From the NCBI GenBank assembly GCA_000998025.1, contig LCJG01000040.1, positions 1-8,515 on the forward strand: a DNA stretch of 8,515 nucleotides. The letters are read 5' to 3'. The translations under genes and the position numbers were made by a program. Source of the stretch: Candidatus Collierbacteria bacterium GW2011_GWB1_44_6 (GTDB taxonomy: Bacteria; Patescibacteriota; Microgenomatia; UBA1400; MFAQ01). Below the pieces are notes generated by a model, which saw only the letters and a list, made by a program, of their open reading frames with translations, searched no databases and was not told the DNA's origin. Numbering within the stretch: position 1 is the stretch's first letter; each line of letters opens with the position of its first letter. Below, one piece after another: positions 4,734 to 8,515 of this stretch.

Positions 4734-4739
4734 TATAAT
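4734..4739 (+). promoter_or_regulatory. TATAAT box just outside the IS200-type element
   Basis: TATAAT with no clear -35 would start transcription near 4746, immediately before the right-end hairpin, which is followed by TTTCCTTTT. Any transcript would probably stop at once, so this may be fortuitous. Confidence 0.3.
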
Positions 4740-4747
4740 GACCTCCT

Positions 4748-4775
4748 CCCCGGATTACGCTTCGCTGATCCGGGG
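4748..4775. repeat. Right-end (RE) hairpin of the IS200-type element
   Basis: CCCCGGAT (4748-4755) pairs with ATCCGGGG (4768-4775). Inside are further pairs with a bulge and a TTC loop (GC-TTC-GC, 4759-4765). It lies 15 bp past the tnpA stop. The TTC loop matches the left-end hairpin at 5228-5256, as expected for the subterminal imperfect palindromes recognised by Y1 transposases. It could also stop plus-strand transcription entering the element. Confidence 0.65.
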
Positions 4776-4790
4776 TTTCCTTTTGCGGCA

Positions 4791-5222
4791 TCAGATATTC
4801 AGAAGTTTGACCTGTTTCTCCTTGTTCTGTCTGCCTTGGTAGGCAATATATTTCTCAATCATTTCGTCGTTTAGACCAAGAGTTGATGAGAAAAATCCTA
4901 CCGCCCATACTCCCCGTTCTAGGTACATTTCCCGAACGAATTTAAATCTTTTCTTAATATTTTTACTGGTCTCAATCTTTAGTTTTTGCACTACCTTGGA
5001 TACTGCAATATTAGGCGGTATCTCCATCTGGATGTGTACGTGGTCTTTGTCAGTATTGACCGCCCTCAGGTGTAGTGTGGGGTACCTAGCTACAAACCTC
5101 TTGACGTAAATGACAAACTCATTCTTAACATATTCCTGAAGAAACTGCCTTCTCCACTTCGTACCCCACACTAAATGGTACTGATGGCAGTAGACTGAGT
5201 GATTCAAACTTCTGGATATCAT
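4791..5222 (-). CDS. tnpA: IS200/IS605 family transposase TnpA (Y1 HUH)
   Basis: The product is 143 aa, a normal length for this family. It cuts and rejoins single-stranded DNA through a phosphotyrosine intermediate. Visible hallmarks are HSVYCHQYHLVWGTKWRR near the N-terminus, the HUH metal motif in DKDHVHIQMEIPP (His-Val-His, about 61-65), SKVVQKLKIETSKNIKKRF, RGVWAVGFFSSTLG, and the C-terminal helix EKYIAYQGRQ, where one of the two Tyr (the family's YVEYQG-type position) is the likely nucleophile. The gene appears complete, starting at ATG 5222 with no Shine-Dalgarno; the left-end hairpin ends 6 nt upstream and may limit expression. A distant alternative is a RAYT (REP-associated) relative, given the palindromes beside it, but the motifs fit IS200 TnpA better. 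Confidence 0.93.
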   Translation of the reverse strand: MISRSLNHSVYCHQYHLVWGTKWRRQFLQEYVKNEFVIYVKRFVARYPTLHLRAVNTDKDHVHIQMEIPPNIAVSKVVQKLKIETSKNIKKRFKFVREMYLERGVWAVGFFSSTLGLNDEMIEKYIAYQGRQNKEKQVKLLNI

Positions 5223-5227
5223 GATGA

Positions 5228-5256
5228 CAGGTTAGCATACTTCGTAAGCTAACCTG
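5228..5256. repeat. Left-end (LE) hairpin of the IS200-type element
   Basis: CAGGTTAGC (5228-5236) pairs with GCTAACCTG (5248-5256). An A/A mismatch separates this from TAC-TTC-GTA at the tip. It lies just upstream of tnpA on the minus strand, the usual place for the IS200 left-end hairpin, which in that family also restrains tnpA expression. Confidence 0.7.
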
Positions 5257-5286
5257 AGCTCTTCACCCCCGTACTTCAAAAGCTAC

Positions 5287-5319
5287 AAAAAATCCCCGCC
5301 ACGCTTTTTGCGTACGGGG
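5287..5319 (-). terminator. Minus-strand intrinsic terminator upstream of tnpA
   Basis: Read leftward, CCCCG-ACGC arms with a two-base bulge and an AAAAA loop (5294-5319) are followed by a run of six T (5287-5292 on the complement). It would stop transcripts arriving from the right, such as the 5589-5969 gene, and so insulate tnpA. Confidence 0.65.
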
Positions 5320-5336
5320 TTCTTCGGATGAAGAAC
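5319..5336. other. Small perfect hairpin between the terminator and element B
   Basis: GTTCTTC (5319-5325) pairs with GAAGAAC (5330-5336) around GGAT. It is one of a continuous series of hairpins from 5287 to 5459; its purpose is unknown. Confidence 0.5.
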
Positions 5337-5339
5337 AGA

Positions 5340-5374
5340 CAACAAAATCTTTCCTTTATGGGAAGATTTTGTTG
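5340..5374 (+). repeat. Long hairpin preceding structured element copy B
   Basis: A 15-bp stem (5340-5354 with 5360-5374) has one G.T wobble (5352/5362) and a 5-nt loop TTTAT. Stem length, loop length, wobble polarity and the 11-nt distance to the next AGGATTC all match the hairpin after tRNA-Gln (3156-3192), although no tRNA precedes it here and no T-run follows. Confidence 0.65.
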
Positions 5375-5385
5375 CATATTAAGCA

Positions 5386-5477
5386 AGGATTCTAAAGTCG
5401 GAACTGGTTTCGTAACGAACCCTGTGAGACAGGTCCCGAACGAAAGTGGGGGGAATCCTAGCTCATGCTTCCTAGCT
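5386..5477 (+). repeat. Structured element copy B (closed domain + conserved tail)
   Basis: AGGATTC (5386-5392) pairs with GAATCCT (5453-5459). Inside are a TAA-loop hairpin GG(T)TTCG-TAA-CGAACC, a perfect CCTGT-GAG-ACAGG that partly competes with it for the CC, and a CCC/GGG stem around a GAAA-containing loop. The tail 5452-5477 matches 3282-3307 in all 26 bases and is followed by TGTTTTT, which could end a transcript. Copy B is about 12 nt shorter than copy A inside but shares GGAaCTG, GTAAC and GAGaCAGGTC. From 5484 to 5588 I see nothing further. Confidence 0.6.
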
Positions 5478-5588
5478 TGTTTTTCGGTTATTCATTGTTT
5501 GAATCTCTTCGTGTGCAAAATTGGCCGTTGACCGCTATTTTTATCATCTTGGGAATGCTTTTTCTCAAATCAGACAGAAAGAAATAAA

Positions 5589-5969
5589 CTACTTCTTTTT
5601 CGTGACATTCAGAACCTCTCTTAATGTTTTCAAAGCTTCTATGGCCTGTTCGTCATCCATGTTTTTGGCCAGATCTATCAGCGCCTTCCTTCCTTCCTCG
5701 CCAGAAATATCCCCAAGGTAAGTGCCAGTTTCCAAAATCACCGAGGTTTCATCCGAACCCAGCTCAACTTCGTTCTCAACAAGTCGTAAATTACGGTCTT
5801 CGATCTCTGTGCGTTTTTTGCTAAATCTCAAATATCTGGCAGTAAGCCAGACAGCCGCTCCCACCATTCCCGCTGCCCCCGCCAACATCAAAGCTTTCGA
5901 CCAGTTATTTTCGATAAATGCCTTTGTTGTTTCCGTGTTATTGGGTTCCGACTCGTTCAATCTTAACAT
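5589..5969 (-). CDS. Single-pass membrane protein, function unknown
   Basis: The product is 126 aa. A polar, Asn/Thr/Glu-rich N-terminus (1-22) precedes one transmembrane helix at about 24-46 (LMLAGAAGMVGAAVWLTARYL, in part small residues with GxxGxxG-type spacing). The basic RFSKKR after it marks the cytoplasmic side. The rest is acidic, and the C-terminal 45 residues (ISGEEGRKALIDLAKNMDDE onward, ending NVTKKK) look like a compact helical bundle facing the cytoplasm. No family is recognised. ATG 5969 is chosen because TACATT with a TGn extension (5975-5983) would place the transcript start on it. It is divergent from the GH57-like gene, with 97 bp between the start codons. No clear terminator follows directly; the first on this strand is at 5287-5319. 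Confidence 0.75.
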   Translation of the reverse strand: MLRLNESEPNNTETTKAFIENNWSKALMLAGAAGMVGAAVWLTARYLRFSKKRTEIEDRNLRLVENEVELGSDETSVILETGTYLGDISGEEGRKALIDLAKNMDDEQAIEALKTLREVLNVTKKK

Positions 5970-5974
5970 TAGTC

Positions 5975-5983
5975 AATGTAACA
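5975..5983 (-). promoter_or_regulatory. Extended -10 promoter, leaderless, of the one-TM protein gene
   Basis: TGTTACATT on the minus strand ends 5 nt before the ATG at 5969. Transcription would start on or next to the A of the start codon. Confidence 0.5.
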
Positions 5984-6052
5984 CATACTCGTATACATGT
6001 AATAAAAATCTCATATACAATTACTATAGTTGAAATATACATTTAATTAACC

Positions 6053-6058
6053 TAATAT
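6053..6058 (+). promoter_or_regulatory. Putative -10 box of the GH57-like gene
   Basis: TAATAT ends 8 nt before ATG 6067 and 2 nt before the in-frame TTG at 6061. The predicted start near 6065 makes the TTG unusable and the mRNA near-leaderless at the ATG. No Shine-Dalgarno is present. Confidence 0.45.
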
Positions 6059-6066
6059 CCTTGGTA

Positions 6067-7401
6067 ATGCCAAGAAGTAAAAAAGAAAGTGAACCTCTGT
6101 CAAATATTGAATTGCTTGAATCACTATCACAAGCTCCGACCCCCATCAATCTCCACCTCTACCAACCCCCCAGACTTTTAAGGCTCGCATACTCCGGAAA
6201 AGAATCTTCTGTTTTTGATATCACCGGAACAGCTCCTGGATTCAAGGGCTTCAATCGTCAAATAACTCGAGAAAGCTATCAGCCTCTAATTAATAAAGGT
6301 ATATTGGCCGACCCCAATGTCAGTTGGGATCTTTACGGGGTGACTGCCGACTGGCTGGAAGTAAACTACCCGGACACCATAAATAACCTCAGATTACAGA
6401 TGGATCTGGGTGCGGACCCCCCGGTGGGCGACCCCTACCTCCACATTATTTTCCCTTTTATTTCCTCAGACCACAAAGATATGCTTTTGGAGATCGGTAG
6501 GACTGTATACCATCAGCGTTGGGGAATTGATCCGGAGACAATCTGGCTGCCGGAATCGGCAGTCGACAATGACACTCTATCGGCCCTAGTGAAGAACGGT
6601 TTCAAAGCCGTTCATTTGCGTGAGCATCAGACAAAGAGCCAATCTGCCGGTAATCTTTATGCCATCACCACCCCACACGGGAAAATTCTAGTCATTTCAG
6701 GAAATAATCATCTCAGCGGTAAGGTGGGTTTCGACAAACCTTGGGCAGACACGTTCTTCAAAGACTGGCTCAGCCAAGCAAAACACTCCGGGACCGTTCC
6801 CAGAATCTCCATCGACGGGGAAACTCTTGGCCACTGGTGGAAAGAAAAAGAGGGTGCTTTTGAATTTACCAAATACCTTCTGGACTATTTAGATAGCGGT
6901 ATTCAAGATGAGCGGCTAAATTTCTCATCCCCGAAGGTACACGATGCGCATCTTCAGGAAAACACTAGTTGGAGTTGTTTGGACAGTGGACTGGGCCGCT
7001 GGAAAGGGGACCAAAACTGCCACTGTGAACTCCCAAAGAGCGAACACCAGGCCAGTCTGGTCCGTCTGGCTAAAAAAGATTTGTTCGATAAGCTAACTTT
7101 AGCTAGCGCGCGTATAGATGAAGAACTTGATACGGTTTTGCCTGGCTGGAGAACTGTATATATAGACTGGTTCTTGAGACAAAGACCTAGTCTGGCCAGG
7201 GGGTCGGCAATCTCTGCCGAAATAATCGGAGATAAAAACATTGAAAAACTTTTTTTGTCTGCTTATATTAGAGATTTGGGATGGACCAGCTGTGGTTGGT
7301 TTTTTGGAGACGTGGGTGGTTTCGAAAGACAAATCCCCACCAACTCACTCAGGGCGATATCTGAAATAATGGGATGGCCAGAAATAAAACCTAACTATTA
7401 A
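6067..7401 (+). CDS. GH57-like glycoside hydrolase (alpha-amylase/alpha-mannosidase type, COG1449-like)
   Basis: The product is 444 aa from ATG 6067. Motifs in order: INLHLYQPPR (27-36), matching the GH57 N-terminal H-x-HQPPR region but with Tyr for the second His; TIWLPESAVDNDTLSALVKN (158-177), whose E163 sits where the GH57 nucleophile Glu is expected; RISIDGETLGHWW (246-258), with D250 in the region that usually carries the acid/base Asp; and TSWSCLDSGLGRWKGDQNC (300-318), matching the 'WSC.HG..RW..DCGC' of the DUF3536-type C-terminal half with changes. No signal peptide, so cytoplasmic; probable substrate is an alpha-glucan, but this cannot be settled from sequence. GH57 enzymes are retaining (beta/alpha)7-barrel hydrolases or transferases. 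The stop overlaps that of the convergent oxidoreductase gene. Confidence 0.85.
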   Translation: MPRSKKESEPLSNIELLESLSQAPTPINLHLYQPPRLLRLAYSGKESSVFDITGTAPGFKGFNRQITRESYQPLINKGILADPNVSWDLYGVTADWLEVNYPDTINNLRLQMDLGADPPVGDPYLHIIFPFISSDHKDMLLEIGRTVYHQRWGIDPETIWLPESAVDNDTLSALVKNGFKAVHLREHQTKSQSAGNLYAITTPHGKILVISGNNHLSGKVGFDKPWADTFFKDWLSQAKHSGTVPRISIDGETLGHWWKEKEGAFEFTKYLLDYLDSGIQDERLNFSSPKVHDAHLQENTSWSCLDSGLGRWKGDQNCHCELPKSEHQASLVRLAKKDLFDKLTLASARIDEELDTVLPGWRTVYIDWFLRQRPSLARGSAISAEIIGDKNIEKLFLSAYIRDLGWTSCGWFFGDVGGFERQIPTNSLRAISEIMGWPEIKPNY

Positions 7402-8515
7402 TAACCTGGAAAGTAATCGGTTTTTATCTCGGACTGCTTTATCCCCATATCCATAAGCAATTTTTTATATAAATCTACCATCATGTTTGGACCGGACAAA
7501 TAATACACCCTGTCTTCATAGTCTGGTACTTCTTCTTTTATCATATTCTCGTCAATATAGCCCACCTTTCCCCTCCATTTTTCAGAGACTTTTACTATAT
7601 CAGTCAATGTGTAAACGGTCTTCAACCCAGCCGCTTTCCCTTCGTCAAACACTTCTTTATACACAATATCGTCTTCGAGTTTGTTAACATAAAACAAAAT
7701 CATCCAGCGCTGTTGTCCAGTGTCGAGAAGCGACCTGATCATGCTTCTGAAAGGAGTTATTCCAACTCCTCCCGCAATGAATACCATTTTCACATCAGGA
7801 TCTTCCGGTAATACAAACTCACCATCAAGTTGAGAGCCAACAATACCATCACCAACCTTTAGTACTTTCAGGGCTTTTTTAAAACTGCTGGATTTGTCAG
7901 AAAATTTTGAGCAGATCCTGACTAATTCTTCCGTGGGAGAAGACGCTATCGTAAAGTACCTCCTATTTCCCCGGCTGTCAGGCCTTTTGTGTTGCAGAGT
8001 CCACTCCATGTATTGACCCGGCAAGAAACTAAACTCCTTATTCGGAATGAATACAAACTCAATTGTATCTGGGGACAGTTGGACCTTCGACTCCAGGGTA
8101 AATACAATTCGTCGCTTGAAACCTACCAGAAAAGAAAAAAGATTTCCCACAACCAGGGCAAACTCAGGTGACGAAAATATGGGTCCAACTCTAAAGCTTG
8201 CTCCAAAAAATAAGCCTACGATAGCTCCATACACTAACCTCAGTATCTTTGTGGGAGGGGTTGTCATTGGCTCCGTTAACATTATGGTTCCAAAATAAAA
8301 AACTGGCCAAGAAGTCAATAGCTGAGCCGATAGGTCCTTCGGAGCAAATCCATGATTTATCCCCGTTAATAAGATCATTATTGTTGCGAATACCACAAAG
8401 GTGATAAACAAATGACCTCGCCTAAGTTTTCGGACAATCAACAAACCAACAATTGAAACCACCGGTAACATTATCGAACTCCCCACCCACCAGACAGATA
8501 ATCCCACACCAAACA
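7398..8515 (-). CDS. Membrane flavin oxidoreductase: NqrB/RnfD-like domain fused to a ferredoxin-reductase-type FAD/NAD domain, 5' truncated
   Basis: The frame is open to the window edge, so the GTG at 8507 is not a demonstrated start and the N-terminal membrane helices are missing. Numbered from that codon, hydrophobic helices lie at about 10-27, 33-50, 66-78, 90-106 and 113-130. MLTEPMTTPPT (76-86) resembles the 'TDP.T.P' signature of NqrB/RnfD subunits. The cytoplasmic part is a classic FNR module: LPGQYMEW (162-169), FAD-binding RRYFTIASSP (182-191, the RxYS/T motif), NAD(P)-binding AGGVGITPFRSM (245-256), and YYLSGPNMMV (335-344). It probably passes electrons from NAD(P)H through FAD to the membrane domain; the acceptor is unknown. 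The fusion puts into one chain what the Rnf/Nqr complexes spread over separate subunits. The gene is convergent with the GH57-like gene. Confidence 0.9.
   Translation of the reverse strand, partial: FGVGLSVWWVGSSIMLPVVSIVGLLIVRKLRRGHLFITFVVFATIMILLTGINHGFAPKDLSAQLLTSWPVFYFGTIMLTEPMTTPPTKILRLVYGAIVGLFFGASFRVGPIFSSPEFALVVGNLFSFLVGFKRRIVFTLESKVQLSPDTIEFVFIPNKEFSFLPGQYMEWTLQHKRPDSRGNRRYFTIASSPTEELVRICSKFSDKSSSFKKALKVLKVGDGIVGSQLDGEFVLPEDPDVKMVFIAGGVGITPFRSMIRSLLDTGQQRWMILFYVNKLEDDIVYKEVFDEGKAAGLKTVYTLTDIVKVSEKWRGKVGYIDENMIKEEVPDYEDRVYYLSGPNMMVDLYKKLLMDMGIKQSEIKTDYFPGY

Larger units (their letters stand above)
4748..5256 (-). mobile_element. IS200/IS605-type insertion sequence, tnpA only
   Basis: A Y1 transposase gene is bracketed by two imperfect hairpins with TTC loops. 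There is no tnpB. Limits given are the outer edges of the hairpins; the true cleavage sites lie some bases outside and cannot be fixed without an empty site. IS200/IS605 elements move as single-stranded circles, preferentially on the lagging strand, without target duplication. TnpA looks intact, so the element may be active or able to mobilise related palindromic sequences nearby. Confidence 0.75.

Noticed and set aside
4748..5256. IS605 element with tnpB and guide RNA
   Set aside because: No tnpB-like frame exists in the window; only tnpA is present.
3204..5477. CRISPR array
   Set aside because: The repeated element occurs only twice, over 2 kb apart, with no regular spacers and no cas genes.
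5521..6033. Plus-strand reading frames of 66-103 aa
   Set aside because: They are antisense to the one-TM protein, which has coherent membrane topology and a promoter.
6061..6066. TTG 6061 as start of the GH57-like gene
   Set aside because: It adds only two residues, and the predicted transcript start lies after it; ATG 6067 fits better.
1..8515. Alternative genetic code (UGA = Gly)
   Set aside because: TGA ends the recombinase and tnpA at sensible places, and no in-frame TGA interrupts the other genes.

Overview
The window looks like part of a Candidate Phyla Radiation (Patescibacteria; Microgenomates/Parcubacteria-like) chromosome. This is inferred from gene content: an HTH + LAGLIDADG-like protein with an 'LYWGEG' motif, an N-terminal HTH-like + degenerate-Nudix protein, a single-chain NqrB/RnfD-like membrane domain fused to a flavin reductase, and a GH57-like enzyme. 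Five tRNA genes encode no 3' CCA. Most protein genes have a -10 box placed so that transcription would start at or next to the start codon (leaderless mRNA), and only one gene has a clear Shine-Dalgarno. TGA serves as a normal stop, so the recoded UGA=Gly code of Gracilibacteria/SR1 is unlikely. I could not run any search, so the phylum call is an inference.

Layout. Positions 1-1900 are a tRNA-rich segment. The C-terminal part of a serine recombinase (plus strand) runs into the 3' end of tRNA-Leu(GAG). A leftward series of tRNA-Phe(GAA), the HTH/LAGLIDADG-like gene, tRNA-Gly(GCC) and tRNA-Leu(GAG) faces a divergent tRNA-Leu(CAG). The coding genes at both ends of the Gly/Leu pair finish inside a tRNA gene, which suggests insertions into or next to tRNA genes. 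Positions 1888-3195 hold a small membrane-protein gene with terminator, the Nudix-like gene, and tRNA-Gln(TTG) followed by a strong hairpin.

Positions 3156-5480 are accessory. Two copies (3156-3307 and 5340-5477) of an undescribed two-part structured element bracket an AT-rich orphan gene with a GNAT-like motif, about 350 bp of unusually dense nested palindromes, and an IS200/IS605-type element (tnpA only, with hairpins at both ends). Each element copy is a 15-16 bp hairpin, exactly 11 nt, then a domain closed by AGGATTC/GAATCCT, then a 26-nt identical tail. The first copy is also flanked by a 16-nt duplication of the tRNA-Gln 3' end. This is the most novel-looking part of the window.

Positions 5589-8515 are ordinary chromosome: a one-TM hypothetical protein, a divergent leaderless GH57-like glycoside hydrolase, and a membrane flavin oxidoreductase running off the right edge. 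The last two are convergent and share a TTAA, so their TAA stops overlap.
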